Shown here: positions 27,618 through 40,421 of the stretch, piece after piece
Numbering within the stretch: position 1 is the stretch's first letter
Layout: every line of letters starts with the position of its first letter
Origin: Arthrobacter sp. HY1533
GTDB lineage: Bacteria > Actinomycetota > Actinomycetes > Actinomycetales > Micrococcaceae
Length of the DNA: 64,000 nucleotides
Reading direction: 5' to 3'
Assembly (NCBI RefSeq): GCF_027568515.1
Contig: NZ_JANKZF010000020.1
Location: forward strand, 1 to 64,000
Translations under genes and position numbers: made by a program
Notes under the pieces: generated by a model
The model's input: only the letters and a program-made list of their open reading frames with translations
The model's database searches: none
Told to the model about the DNA's origin: nothing

Positions 27618-27698
27618 TCAATGATGGGGTCTGGCACACACCATCCTCAACGCGGCGTCGAGGATAGCGTCCACCTCGGCCTTGTTCTCCTCAGACAT
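27618..27698 (-). CDS. Possible 26-residue ORF upstream of the DHFR-like gene
   Basis: ATG 27698 to TGA 27618 encodes MSEENKAEVDAILDAALRMV plus six residues, an acidic amphipathic start that reads like a genuine protein N-terminus. It ends 20 nt before the DHFR-like GTG. I see no ribosome site. It may be a truncated gene remnant or a leader ORF, or chance. Confidence 0.3.
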   Translation of the reverse strand: MSEENKAEVDAILDAALRMVCARPHH

Positions 27699-27771
27699 GC
27701 TGAACATCCAGCCGTGCTTCACCTATGATGCTAGCCGGGCAACCCAGTCCAGGACAGGGCGCGCGCCTGTC

Positions 27772-28767
27772 CTATTTGGCTATATTGACGGTCTTCGTGT
27801 CCACGCCAAGCCGCTGGCCCGGGGTGCTGGGATCGGAGATGTAGACCGAAAGCTGGTAGCGGCCCGGGGGCGGCACCAGGTTGAAGGCGAAGGTGCCGAG
27901 CTGGCCGGGGCCGTCGGCAATCGTGGCGGTGCCGTCCAGGTACTGCTCGCCCACCCTGCTGCCCTCCATGGTCGCCAGGGACCAGGCCAGCGTGCCGGTG
28001 GGGGAGACGGCCTGCCCGTGGACCTTCAGCGGCAGCGAGTTGTAGACCGAGCCCTCCGAGGGGTCGATGATCCAGACCGGCGCCACGTAGGCCGGGTTGC
28101 GGGTCATGGGCTTGTCCAGGGGCACATGGCCAAAGGCGTTGTACCCGGTGTGTCCGTCAACCAGCACGGAAACCTGGATTGAGGTGGCGGTGTCAACCAG
28201 CCCGGCCATGGCGGCGGCAGCCGTGGCCGTGTAAACCAACTGGGCCACGGAGCGTTCGGCGATGCCCGCGTCCACCTTTTGGCCAAAGGCATCGGCGGAG
28301 ACATCCACAGTGATCACGTTCTTTGCCGAAATGGAGGCACCCAGGCGGGTGGGGCTGTTCCAGAACGAGAAGTAGTCGGGGTCATCGGGCTTGCTGCCCA
28401 TCATGTTCCGCAGGGCTGCGACGATCGGCTCGTCCGCCGTCTGTGCCGGGAAAAATTCGCGGTACAGGAACACATCGTCATTGCTGCGCCCCAGCCAATA
28501 CACCGGGAGCGTCTGGGATGACATGGCTGTTTCCAGCGGTGCGCTGGTCACGAGGGCACTGGAGCTGGTGGCATCGGTGGCCGGCATGCTCGCGTCGGGC
28601 TCTTTCGGGCCCAGCGCCGTGCAGCCGGCCAGGACCAGGGCCGCCGACAGCCCGGCAATGGCAATCTTGTCCACCAAAAGCAGCCGGGCCAGGGTGCGGC
28701 CCTTCCTGCTGCACGCACCTGAGGCGGCGCCGGGGCGCCGAGTCGATGCGGAATTGGTGGCAGGCAT
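27772..28767 (-). CDS. GerMN-domain lipoprotein with C-terminal Gmad2-like Ig domain
   Basis: 331 residues from ATG 28767. The basic N-terminus leads into a hydrophobic stretch ending in the lipobox LVLAGC with Cys49, so the mature protein is predicted to be a membrane-anchored lipoprotein outside the cell. The GerMN domain spans about 80-205 (PVYWLGRSNDDVFLYREFF, SAKNVITVDVSADAF). The Gmad2-type Ig-like domain spans about 225-330 (VWIIDPSEGSVYNSLPLKVHGQA). These domains occur in spore-germination proteins, but non-sporulating actinobacteria use them in cell-envelope lipoproteins such as LpqB. The function is unknown. The long n-region makes the exact start uncertain. Confidence 0.8.
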   Translation of the reverse strand: MPATNSASTRRPGAASGACSRKGRTLARLLLVDKIAIAGLSAALVLAGCTALGPKEPDASMPATDATSSSALVTSAPLETAMSSQTLPVYWLGRSNDDVFLYREFFPAQTADEPIVAALRNMMGSKPDDPDYFSFWNSPTRLGASISAKNVITVDVSADAFGQKVDAGIAERSVAQLVYTATAAAAMAGLVDTATSIQVSVLVDGHTGYNAFGHVPLDKPMTRNPAYVAPVWIIDPSEGSVYNSLPLKVHGQAVSPTGTLAWSLATMEGSRVGEQYLDGTATIADGPGQLGTFAFNLVPPPGRYQLSVYISDPSTPGQRLGVDTKTVNIAK

Positions 28768-29122
28768 GGGGCGGGGCACTCGCTTTTCCTGGTCGAGGGG
28801 TCCGGCCATGGCCGGAACACAATGGGTCCTTGAAACGCCAAAGCATCCCCACAAGACTTTGAACGAACACCAGCTTGGCACAGCGGCCCTGCCGCAGGCC
28901 CCGGAATCGGCCCCCCAACGGAGAACTGAAACCGTATCGAAACACTTGCCTCCAACATGTGGCACCAAGATGCGCTGGTGGCGTAACCGGTATATGGGCC
29001 GCGCCCGGAGCGGTGCACTAGAATTGGGGTTAAGGAAGTTCAAACGCCAATACAATTGGCCAGTCCCGGTGAAAACCACCGGCAAACCGAGGAGCGATTT
29101 CAGGCCGCAGCGGCCGATACTT
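28768..29122. other. 355-bp region without a gene, between divergent lipoprotein and phoH genes
   Basis: It holds a perfect 14-bp palindrome CCGGCCATGGCCGG near 28802-28815 and a good -10 hexamer TACAAT at 29051-29056 pointing to phoH. AGGAG near 29090 is too far from the phoH ATG to serve it. No coding pattern is convincing, although a frame is open on both strands. Confidence 0.5.
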
Positions 29123-30196
29123 ATGGCAGAGACAGCAGCGAACCGCCACGACGGAGAGCCCGATGAGGGCCCGGGGCGGCACTTCCCGCATTCAGTCGAC
29201 GGCACACGCACCGAGGTCGTGCATTTTGGCTCGACCGAGCAAATGGTCGCGGCCCTGGGCGCCGAGGACGAGGGCCTTCGCATCGTTGAGGGCCTCTATC
29301 CCGGGGTAAGTTTCCTGGCCCGCGGCAACGTCCTGACCATCACGGGTCCGGCAGCCGTGGTGCCGCGCATAATGCACCTCATGGAAGAGGCCCGCGGCAT
29401 GGCCGCCCGCCACACACCCATGACGGCATCCATCTGGGAGCAGCTCACCGCCATGCTCAGGGCGCGCCCCGAAACCTCCGTGGTGGACATCCTCAGCTAC
29501 GACATCCTCTCCAGCCGCGGCCGCACCATCAGGCCCAAGACGGCCAACCAGAAGGACTACGTCGACTCGATCGACCGCAACACTGTGGTGTTCGGCATCG
29601 GGCCCGCCGGCACGGGCAAGACGTACCTGGCCATGGCCAAGGCCGTCCAGGCTTTGCAGCACAAGGAAGTCAGCCGCATCATCCTGACCCGCCCCGCCGT
29701 CGAGGCCGGCGAACGCCTGGGCTTTTTGCCGGGCACCCTCAACGACAAGATCGACCCCTACCTGCGCCCGCTCTACGACGCCCTGCACGACATGATGGAC
29801 CCGGAATCAATTCCGCGCCTCATGGCGGCCGGCACCATCGAAGTGGCCCCGCTGGCGTACATGCGCGGGCGGACCCTCAACGACGCCTTCATCATCCTGG
29901 ACGAGGCCCAAAACACCACGCCGGAACAGATGAAGATGTTCCTGACCCGACTGGGCTTCGGCTCAAAGATCGTGGTCACCGGCGACATCACCCAGGTTGA
30001 CCTGCCCACCGGAACCCGGTCAGGGCTGCGCGTGGTGCGTGAAATCCTCCAGGACGTCGATGACATCCACTTCTCCATCCTGGACGCCACCGACGTGGTC
30101 CGGCACCGACTCGTCGGGGCCATTGTCAGCGCCTACAACAACTGGGACGAAACACACCCCAGCCCCACAACACCCAAGGAAAGCACCTCCCGATGA
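29123..30196 (+). CDS. PhoH-like ATPase
   Basis: 357 residues from ATG 29123. No good ribosome site is visible, and a start further upstream in the same frame cannot be excluded. A small N-terminal KH-like region (about 30-90) is followed by the PhoH domain with Walker A GPAGTGKT near 160-167, RPAVEAGERLGFLPGT, Walker B AFIILDEAQNTT and the sensor GDITQVDLP. PhoH proteins are RNA-linked ATPases related to helicase domain 1. The stop overlaps the ybeY start (ATGA), matching the phoH-ybeY pairing seen widely in rRNA and RNA quality control. Confidence 0.93.
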   Translation: MAETAANRHDGEPDEGPGRHFPHSVDGTRTEVVHFGSTEQMVAALGAEDEGLRIVEGLYPGVSFLARGNVLTITGPAAVVPRIMHLMEEARGMAARHTPMTASIWEQLTAMLRARPETSVVDILSYDILSSRGRTIRPKTANQKDYVDSIDRNTVVFGIGPAGTGKTYLAMAKAVQALQHKEVSRIILTRPAVEAGERLGFLPGTLNDKIDPYLRPLYDALHDMMDPESIPRLMAAGTIEVAPLAYMRGRTLNDAFIILDEAQNTTPEQMKMFLTRLGFGSKIVVTGDITQVDLPTGTRSGLRVVREILQDVDDIHFSILDATDVVRHRLVGAIVSAYNNWDETHPSPTTPKESTSR

Positions 30197-30666
30197 GCAT
30201 TGAAATCAACAACGAATCAGGTGTGGAGGTACGCCAGGAAGAGCTCGTGCGGCTCATCAGGCACATCCTTTCCGCCATGTACCTGCACCCCCAGACGGAA
30301 GTCTCCGTGATTCTCTCCGACCTGGAAACCATGGAAAAACTCCACATCGAATGGATGGATGAGCCCGGCCCCACCGACGTGCTGTCATTCCCCATGGACG
30401 AGCTGCGCCCCGGCACGGCATCCATGCCGGCAGCCGTGGGCCTGCTGGGCGACATTGTGCTGTGCCCAGTGGTGGCCCAGCAGCAGGCCGAAACGGCCGG
30501 CCACTCCATGGAGGAGGAGCTCCTGCTGCTCACCACGCACGGCATGCTCCACCTCATGGGCTACGACCACGCAGAACCCGAGGAAAAGGAAGAGATGTTC
30601 GGCATTCAGCGTGAACTCCTCTCCAGCTTCCTGGGCCGTGAAGCCCCGCGGGAGACAATGCAGTGA
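30193..30666 (+). CDS. ybeY: Endoribonuclease YbeY
   Basis: 157 residues starting in the phoH stop (ATGA). The zinc motif HGMLHLMGYDHAEPEE carries H116, H120 and H126, and the conserved TDVLSFPMDE strand is upstream. YbeY processes the 3' end of 16S rRNA and takes part in ribosome quality control. Its stop overlaps the next gene's start (GTGA), so phoH, ybeY and the CorC-like gene form a tightly coupled operon with era. Confidence 0.95.
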   Translation: MSIEINNESGVEVRQEELVRLIRHILSAMYLHPQTEVSVILSDLETMEKLHIEWMDEPGPTDVLSFPMDELRPGTASMPAAVGLLGDIVLCPVVAQQQAETAGHSMEEELLLLTTHGMLHLMGYDHAEPEEKEEMFGIQRELLSSFLGREAPRETMQ

Positions 30667-31994
30667 CGCTCGTTTTGCTGCCGGCCATGGGGATTCTCTT
30701 CACGGCCGTGGCAGCGTTTCTGGCCGCCGTCGAGTCGGCCCTGAGCTTTTTCCCCCGCCACGACGCCGAGAGCATTGCCGCGCATGCACGCGCGCGCACC
30801 CTGCAAAAAGTCCTTGACGAACCCACCCAGCACCTGAACGCCCTGCGCTTTTGGCGTGTCTGGTTCGAGATGGCCGCCGCCGTTGCGGTCGCCATCTTCC
30901 TCACGGGGCTGCTGGGCAACGAATGGGTTGCCGGGCTCCTGGCCACCGTCATCATGGCAGTGCTCGGCTTCATGCTGGTGGGCGTCTCGCCGCGCCGGCT
31001 GGGGCGCATGCACGCAGCCTCCCTGGTGGGGCGCTCGGCCGGGCTTGTACATTTCCTGCGCCGCATCCTGGGCCCCATCCCGGAATGGCTGGTGGCCTTC
31101 GGCGCGGCCATTGCCAAGGACGCGCCCGCCGGCGACGACGCCTTTGTCAGCGAAGAGGAGTTCCGCGAGTTTGTTGACCGCGCCAGCGAGTCGGACATGA
31201 TCGAAGACAACGAGGCGGAGCTGATCCACAGCGTGTTCGACCTCGGCGAAACCATGGTGCGCGCCGTCATGGTCCCGCGCACCGACATTGTCAGCGTCGA
31301 TGCCGAGGACACCCTCGAGGACGCGCTGGAAACGTTCCTGGGCACCGGATTCTCCCGCATCCCCGTCATCGGCGGCAGCGCCGACAACATCCAGGGCATC
31401 CTCTACCTCAAGGACGTTGTGGCCACGCTGCACCGCCTGTCCGAAGGGGAGGCCCGGCCGCAGCTGAACCAGCTGGCCCGCACCGTGCGCTACGTGCCCG
31501 AGTCGAAGCCCGTGGATGACCTCCTGAAGGAACTTCAGCGCGAATCCACCCACGTGGCCATCGTGGTGGACGAGTACGGCGGAACGGCCGGGCTTGTGAC
31601 CCTGGAGGACCTCATCGAGGAAATCGTCGGCGAGATCGCCGATGAATACGACCTCGTGGCCCCCGATGTGCAAAACCTGGGCGGCGGGCGGTACCGGATC
31701 CGGGCCCGCATGGCCGTTGACGCACTGGGCGAGCTGTTCGGCAAGGACATTGACGACGACGAGGTCGACACCGTGGGCGGCTTCCTGGCCAAGCACCTGG
31801 GCAAGATTCCCGCCGTCGGAAGCCGAGTGGAGGCCAACGGCATCCTGCTGGAGGCCGAACGCATGGAACCGTCCCGAAACCGCGTCAGCCACGTCATTGC
31901 CAGTGCCGTGGAACAAGCCGACAATGACAATAGCCACACCGGCAGCACCCCTGCCAGCACCACCGATCAGCAGCACAGGAGCAATCATGAGTAA
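30663..31994 (+). CDS. CNNM/CorC-type membrane protein (HlyC/CorC family)
   Basis: 443 residues, GTG inside the ybeY stop. The N-terminal DUF21/CNNM membrane domain (about 1-150) has hydrophobic helices with FLAAVESAL. A CBS pair (about 195-330) follows with VMVPRTDIVSVDAEDT, FSRIPVIGGSADNIQGILYLKDV and VAIVVDEYGGTAGLVTLEDLIEEIVGEI. The C-terminal CorC_HlyC domain covers about 345-420. The family is linked to Mg2+/Co2+ homeostasis or efflux. The last 30 residues are Ser/Thr/Asn-rich and variable. The stop overlaps the era start by 8 bp. Confidence 0.92.
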   Translation: MTLVLLPAMGILFTAVAAFLAAVESALSFFPRHDAESIAAHARARTLQKVLDEPTQHLNALRFWRVWFEMAAAVAVAIFLTGLLGNEWVAGLLATVIMAVLGFMLVGVSPRRLGRMHAASLVGRSAGLVHFLRRILGPIPEWLVAFGAAIAKDAPAGDDAFVSEEEFREFVDRASESDMIEDNEAELIHSVFDLGETMVRAVMVPRTDIVSVDAEDTLEDALETFLGTGFSRIPVIGGSADNIQGILYLKDVVATLHRLSEGEARPQLNQLARTVRYVPESKPVDDLLKELQRESTHVAIVVDEYGGTAGLVTLEDLIEEIVGEIADEYDLVAPDVQNLGGGRYRIRARMAVDALGELFGKDIDDDEVDTVGGFLAKHLGKIPAVGSRVEANGILLEAERMEPSRNRVSHVIASAVEQADNDNSHTGSTPASTTDQQHRSNHE

Positions 31995-32952
31995 GTCACT
32001 ACGCAAGCCCGGCGTCATCCAGGACAAGGGTGAGGGGTTCCGTGCCGGCTTCGCTGTGCTGGCAGGACGGCCCAACGCCGGCAAGTCCACGCTGACCAAC
32101 GCACTGGTGGGCCAAAAGGTGGCCATCACCTCCGCCAAGCCGCAGACCACCCGCCACACCATCCGCGGAATCGTCCACCGCGACGAATACCAGCTGATCC
32201 TGGTGGACACCCCGGGGCTGCACCGCCCCCGCACCCTGCTGGGCAAGCGCCTGAACGACCTCGTCGCCGACACCCTCTCCGAGGTTGACGTGATTGGCTT
32301 CTGCCTGCCCGCCAACGAGAAGATCGGCCCCGGTGACCGCTTCATCGCCACGCAGCTGGCCCAGGTGGGCAACAAGCCCGTCGTGGCCATTGTGACCAAG
32401 ACCGACACCGTGGACCGCCAGGCCGTCACCGACCAGCTCATCGCCGTCGAAAAGCTGGGCCGCGAGGTCATGGGGGAGAAGGGCTTCGCCGACGTGGTGC
32501 CCGTCTCCGCCGTTGAGGATTTCCAGGTGGAAACGCTGGGCAGTGTCCTGTCCCGCCACCTTCCGCTCTCGCCGGCGCTGTACCCCGACGGCGAGCTGAC
32601 GGATGAGCCCGAGGCCGTCATGGTTGCCGAGCTCATCCGCGAAGCCGCCCTGGAAGGCGTCCGCGACGAGTTGCCGCACTCCCTGGCAGTTGTTGTGGAG
32701 GAAATTGTGCCCCGTGAAGGGCGCACGGAAGGCCACGAACTGTTGGACGTCCGCGTCAACCTGTACGTGGAGCGCCCCTCGCAGAAGGCCATCATCATCG
32801 GCAAGGGCGGTGCCCGGCTCCGCGAGGTGGGCACCAACGCACGCAAGGGAATTGAGGCGCTCCTGGGCACCAAGATTTACCTGGACCTGCACGTCAAGGT
32901 TGCCAAGGACTGGCAGCGCGACCCCAAGCAGCTGGTCAAGCTCGGCTTCTAG
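31987..32952 (+). CDS. era: GTPase Era
   Basis: 321 residues, ATG overlapping the previous stop by 8 bp, with AGGAGCAATC ahead. It has G1 GRPNAGKST (28-36), G2 in PQTTRHTIRG, G3 DTPGL (near 74), G4 TKTD (near 138) and a C-terminal type-II KH domain (about 235-310) with IIIGKGGARLREVG. Era binds the 3' end of 16S rRNA and helps 30S maturation, a good functional fit with YbeY. It is slightly longer than the usual 300 residues because of an N-terminal tail. Confidence 0.97.
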   Translation: MSKSLRKPGVIQDKGEGFRAGFAVLAGRPNAGKSTLTNALVGQKVAITSAKPQTTRHTIRGIVHRDEYQLILVDTPGLHRPRTLLGKRLNDLVADTLSEVDVIGFCLPANEKIGPGDRFIATQLAQVGNKPVVAIVTKTDTVDRQAVTDQLIAVEKLGREVMGEKGFADVVPVSAVEDFQVETLGSVLSRHLPLSPALYPDGELTDEPEAVMVAELIREAALEGVRDELPHSLAVVVEEIVPREGRTEGHELLDVRVNLYVERPSQKAIIIGKGGARLREVGTNARKGIEALLGTKIYLDLHVKVAKDWQRDPKQLVKLGF

Positions 32953-32967
32953 CCGGCAGCGGGGAGA

Positions 32968-33004
32968 CCGCCCGCGGGACGCCACCGAGGCATCCCGCGG
33001 GCGG
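32968..33004 (+). terminator. Terminator after era
   Basis: A perfect 12-bp stem CCGCCCGCGGGA/TCCCGCGGGCGG with a 13-nt loop is followed by CATTCTG. The T-run is weak. Confidence 0.7.
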
Positions 33005-33108
33005 CATTCTGCCGCCTGGCCTGTCCAAAAGTATGTGGCTTGTGGGAACTTCCCAGTCTTCGCCGCTAAGATCTTGAAAGTCTTTGTTCCTTATCGAAAG
33101 GTTTGTAC

Positions 33109-34683
33109 ATGGGGCGTCGCCGCGCCGAAAAGGGGTCCCCTGCGGGCCCCAAGACCTCCCGCAGCCGTCCCCGCACGGGGGATGAGCCGGTCGGGAGGCA
33201 CTTCAAGGCGCCCCGCAAGGCCCCGCTGTGGCTGCGCATCACGGCGTTGGCCATGGCCGCCGTCCTGGTGCTGGGCATAGGAACGGCCGGGCTCCTGATT
33301 TATCGATTGCAGAACAACGTCACCACGGCGCCGCTGACTGCCGGGGTGGGCAACAAGTCCTCGAACAAGCCCGACGTCGACACCGGGTCGCTGCAGATCC
33401 TCATCCTGGGCACGGACACGCGTGACGGTGCCAACAGCCAATACGGCACGGCCGAGGACTCCACGGGCGAAGGACAGTCCGACGTCATGCTGCTCATGGA
33501 CATCTCGGCCGACAACAGCCGCGTGTCCGTCACGAGCTTCCCGCGCGACCTCATTGTCCCCATCCCGGACTGCACGCCCGCCGCAGGAGGGGAGATTGTC
33601 CACGGTTCACCGGCCGGCCAGCTGAACGCGGCCCTGGCGGCCGGCCCCGGCTGCACGGTTTCGGCCATCAATGACATCACGGGCCTGACCATTGACCACT
33701 TCATGCTGGCCGACTTCACGGCCGTCAAGGAACTGTCCACGGCGCTGGGCGGCGTGGAGGTCTGTGTTGACCATTCCGTGGATGACTTTGACGGTTCACA
33801 CCTGGTGCTGCCGGCCGGCAAGAGCCTGGTTGCGGGCGAACAGGCCCTGGCGTTCCTGCGCACCCGCCACTCCTTCGGTGACGCCAGCGACCTGGCACGC
33901 ATCCAGGCGCAGCAGTACTTCCTGGCTTCCATGGTCCGCAAGGTCAAGAGCGAGGGCACGCTGACCAACCTGCCCAAGCTGTACAACCTGGCCGACGTGG
34001 TGACGAAGAACCTCACGATTGACAGCGACCTGGCCAACATCCCTGCCATGGTGGGCATTGCCAACCGACTGGCCAAGATTGACCTCGCCAACGTGGCCTT
34101 CGTCACGGTGCCCACCGAGGCCTATGTGGCAGACAACAACCGGGTGCAACTCAAGGAACCCGAAGCCGGGCAGTTCTTCGCGGCCCTGCGCAACGACAAG
34201 TCACTCACAGGGACGCCTGCCACAACCCCGGCCGCCACGCCCGGCACGCCGGGCCCGTCGTCGGCCGCTGCACCCACCACCGAGGCGCCGTCGCTGCCGG
34301 CCTATGACAAGGCCCTGCAGTCGGTGTCCGTGACCAATGCCTCCGCCGTGGTTGGCCGTTCCATCGAACTGCTCCAGGGGCTGGCCACCGCAGGCTTCAC
34401 CAACTCATGGCAGGCGGGCGACGTTGCTGCGCAGAACAAAACCCAGTTGCTGTACGGTCCCAACATGGCCGACGTCGCCGCCGACATCGCGGCCCTGTTC
34501 AAGCTGCCGGCCACTGCCGTCAAGGAAGACCCCGCCGTGACTGGGATCAGCCTGGTGGTCGGCACGGACTGGGCATCCGGCACGGCGTATGGCACAGTGA
34601 CGGTGCCCAAGGACATTGTCGCCAGCACCGCCGACCAGGCCAACCAGTGCCTGAAGGTGAATCCGGACTACTACCCGCGCTAG
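33109..34683 (+). CDS. LytR-CpsA-Psr (LCP) family cell-wall ligase
   Basis: 524 residues from ATG 33109, with GAAAGG 6 nt upstream. A basic cytoplasmic tail is followed by one membrane anchor (about 43-65), the LCP domain (about 95-260) with ILILGTDTRDG, DVMLLMDIS, TSFPRDLIVPI and ALAFLRTRHSFGDASDLARIQAQQ (catalytic Arg/Asp residues), a Pro/Thr/Ala linker (about 365-400) and a C-terminal LytR_C domain (about 405-520). LCP enzymes attach secondary polymers from undecaprenyl-phosphate carriers to peptidoglycan. Uridine-lipid supply by UppS and the PBP elsewhere in this window fits envelope synthesis. Confidence 0.93.
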   Translation: MGRRRAEKGSPAGPKTSRSRPRTGDEPVGRHFKAPRKAPLWLRITALAMAAVLVLGIGTAGLLIYRLQNNVTTAPLTAGVGNKSSNKPDVDTGSLQILILGTDTRDGANSQYGTAEDSTGEGQSDVMLLMDISADNSRVSVTSFPRDLIVPIPDCTPAAGGEIVHGSPAGQLNAALAAGPGCTVSAINDITGLTIDHFMLADFTAVKELSTALGGVEVCVDHSVDDFDGSHLVLPAGKSLVAGEQALAFLRTRHSFGDASDLARIQAQQYFLASMVRKVKSEGTLTNLPKLYNLADVVTKNLTIDSDLANIPAMVGIANRLAKIDLANVAFVTVPTEAYVADNNRVQLKEPEAGQFFAALRNDKSLTGTPATTPAATPGTPGPSSAAAPTTEAPSLPAYDKALQSVSVTNASAVVGRSIELLQGLATAGFTNSWQAGDVAAQNKTQLLYGPNMADVAADIAALFKLPATAVKEDPAVTGISLVVGTDWASGTAYGTVTVPKDIVASTADQANQCLKVNPDYYPR

Positions 34684-34708
34684 CCGGGCAGGCCCGGTCG
34701 GGCGCAAA

Positions 34709-34752
34709 AAAGGTGCGGCCCCTGCGGATTTCTCCGCGGGGGCCGCACCTTT
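34709..34752. terminator. Bidirectional terminator between LCP and M13 peptidase genes
   Basis: AAAGGTGCGGCCCC pairs with GGGGCCGCACCTTT, and an inner stem GCGGA/TCCGC continues it. An A-run lies before and T-rich sequence after, so it serves both convergent genes. Confidence 0.85.
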
Positions 34753-34769
34753 GTTTGTTGGCCTGGGAG

Positions 34770-38719
<3,950 letters not shown>

Positions 38720-38730
38720 TCGCTGCTCCC

Positions 38731-38766
38731 ACAACACCCCGGCACCCATTGGTGCCGGGGTGTTGT
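38731..38766. terminator. Terminator after leuA
   Basis: A perfect 16-bp stem (38731-38746 with 38751-38766, CATT loop) has no clear T-run. Confidence 0.8.
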
Positions 38767-38831
38767 GCATCCCGCGCCAAAACGGTGAGCCGCAGGGCAC
38801 GCTGCCGCGGCAAAGGTGAAACAATGAAGGG

Positions 38832-39584
38832 GTGTCCAACCAATCGTTTGCCGCCCGCACCTACCGCGATGATGCCGTGGTGCTGCGCACCCACAAGCTG
38901 GGCGAGGCAGACCGGATCATCACGCTGCTGACACGCCGGCATGGCCAGCTCCGTGCCGTGGCCAAGGGCGTGCGCCGCACCAGCAGCAAGTTCGGCGCCC
39001 GGCTGGAACCCTTCATGGTGGCCGACCTGCAGTTGGTCAAGGGCAGGACCCTGGACATCATCACCCAGGCCGTGGCCAAGGCCAGCTACGGGGACGCCAT
39101 TGCCGCCAACTACGACCGCTATGTGGTGGCCGCGGCCATGACCGAAACCGCCGGAAGCCTCACCGACACCGACGGCGAGACCTCGGGCCAGCACTACATG
39201 CTTCTGGTGGGCGCGCTGTCCGCCTTGAGCCGCGGGGTGCACGCGCCCGGACTGATCCTGGACTCGTACCTGCTGCGGGCAGTTTCCATTGCCGGCTGGG
39301 CGCCCAGTTTCTCCGACTGCGCCCGCTGCGGCGAGCCCGGTCCGCACGGCGCGTTCAACGCGTCGCTTGGCGGGGCCGTGTGCCACAACTGCAGGCCCCC
39401 TGGTTCCCCGGCACCGGCGCCGGAGACCATGGAACTTCTGGCGCACCTGCTCAGCGCCAACTGGGCCGGGGCAGATGCCTCCCTCAACATCCACCGCCGT
39501 GAAGCAGCCGGCCTGGTGGCAGGATATGTGCAATGGCATTTGGAACGCACAGTGCGTTCCCTGAAACTTGTGGAGCGTGTGTAA
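38832..39584 (+). CDS. recO: DNA repair protein RecO
   Basis: 252 residues from GTG 38832. GAAGGG directly before the start could be a ribosome site, or AACAAT 6 nt upstream could make it leaderless. The N-terminal OB fold shows [29 protein letters not shown] zinc ribbon with [13 protein letters not shown]...CHNC near 160-190 keeps all four cysteines. RecO loads RecA with RecR onto SSB-coated DNA in the RecF pathway. Its stop nearly touches uppS, the usual recO-uppS pairing of actinobacteria. Confidence 0.94.
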   Translation: MSNQSFAARTYRDDAVVLRTHKLGEADRIITLLTRRHGQLRAVAKGVRRTSSKFGARLEPFMVADLQLVKGRTLDIITQAVAKASYGDAIAANYDRYVVAAAMTETAGSLTDTDGETSGQHYMLLVGALSALSRGVHAPGLILDSYLLRAVSIAGWAPSFSDCARCGEPGPHGAFNASLGGAVCHNCRPPGSPAPAPETMELLAHLLSANWAGADASLNIHRREAAGLVAGYVQWHLERTVRSLKLVERV

Positions 39585-39589
39585 AAACA

Positions 39590-40408
39590 ATGGCCGTCCA
39601 ACGCAGCAGCCGAAAAAGCAGCAAATCCCCGGTCGTGGCACCGTGGCCGCACCCCTCGGGGGAGACCATGCCGGACATCCCCGCAGAACTCATCCCCAGC
39701 CACGTGGCGATCGTCATGGACGGCAACGGGCGCTGGGCCAACCAGCGGGGGCTGCCGCGCATCGAGGGGCACAAGGCCGGCGAGCCTGCCCTGCTGGATG
39801 TCATGGCCGGCGCCATCGAGATGGGCATCAAGCACGTGAGCGTGTACGCGTTCTCCACGGAAAACTGGAAGCGTTCACCCGAGGAAATCCGTTTCCTCAT
39901 GGGTTTCAACAAGGATGTGCTGCGCCGCCAGCGCGACCAGCTCGACGCCTGGGGCGTGCGGATCCGCTGGGCCGGGCGCAAGCCCCGGCTGTGGGGATCG
40001 GTCATCAAGGAGCTGGAAACGGCGCAGGAACACACCAAGGACAATGACACCATCACCTTGACCATGTGCGTGAATTATGGCGGCCGGGCGGAGATTGCCG
40101 ACGCCGTCTCGGCCCTGGCGTCCGACGTGGCCGCCGGGCGGCTCAGCCCCAGGGGCGTCAATGAAAAGACGCTGCAGAAGTACATGTACCAGCCGGACAT
40201 GCCGGATGTGGACTTGTTCCTGCGCTCCAGCGGAGAGCAGCGGCTGTCCAACTTCCTGCTGTGGCAGTCCGCCTACGCCGAGTTCGTTTTCATGAACACC
40301 ATGTGGCCGGATGTGGACCGCCGGACGTTGTGGGCGGCCGTGGATGAATACGCGCGCCGCGACCGGCGCTACGGCGGCGCGGTTGACGCGGCCGCCGCTG
40401 CCCAATAG
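39590..40408 (+). CDS. uppS: Isoprenyl transferase (undecaprenyl/decaprenyl diphosphate synthase, Z-type)
   Basis: 272 residues from ATG 39590. A frame extension to 39533 lies inside recO. The cis-prenyltransferase signature [13 protein letters not shown] holds the catalytic Asp at about 44. [10 protein letters not shown] and the C-terminal [21 protein letters not shown] are conserved. It condenses isopentenyl diphosphate units onto an allylic starter to make the C50/C55 lipid carrier for peptidoglycan and wall polymers. The first 25 residues are a basic extension ([10 protein letters not shown]). Confidence 0.95.
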   Translation: MAVQRSSRKSSKSPVVAPWPHPSGETMPDIPAELIPSHVAIVMDGNGRWANQRGLPRIEGHKAGEPALLDVMAGAIEMGIKHVSVYAFSTENWKRSPEEIRFLMGFNKDVLRRQRDQLDAWGVRIRWAGRKPRLWGSVIKELETAQEHTKDNDTITLTMCVNYGGRAEIADAVSALASDVAAGRLSPRGVNEKTLQKYMYQPDMPDVDLFLRSSGEQRLSNFLLWQSAYAEFVFMNTMWPDVDRRTLWAAVDEYARRDRRYGGAVDAAAAAQ

Positions 40409-40421
40409 CCGGCCTGGCCGC

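Noticed and set aside
27682-28182. Plus-strand frame in the lipoprotein region
   Set aside because: It only reflects the reverse complement of the GerMN/Gmad lipoprotein gene.
30606-32873. 755-codon minus-strand frame opposite ybeY, corC and era
   Set aside because: The true genes are on the plus strand with intact family motifs. The opposite frame is Ser/Arg-rich noise.
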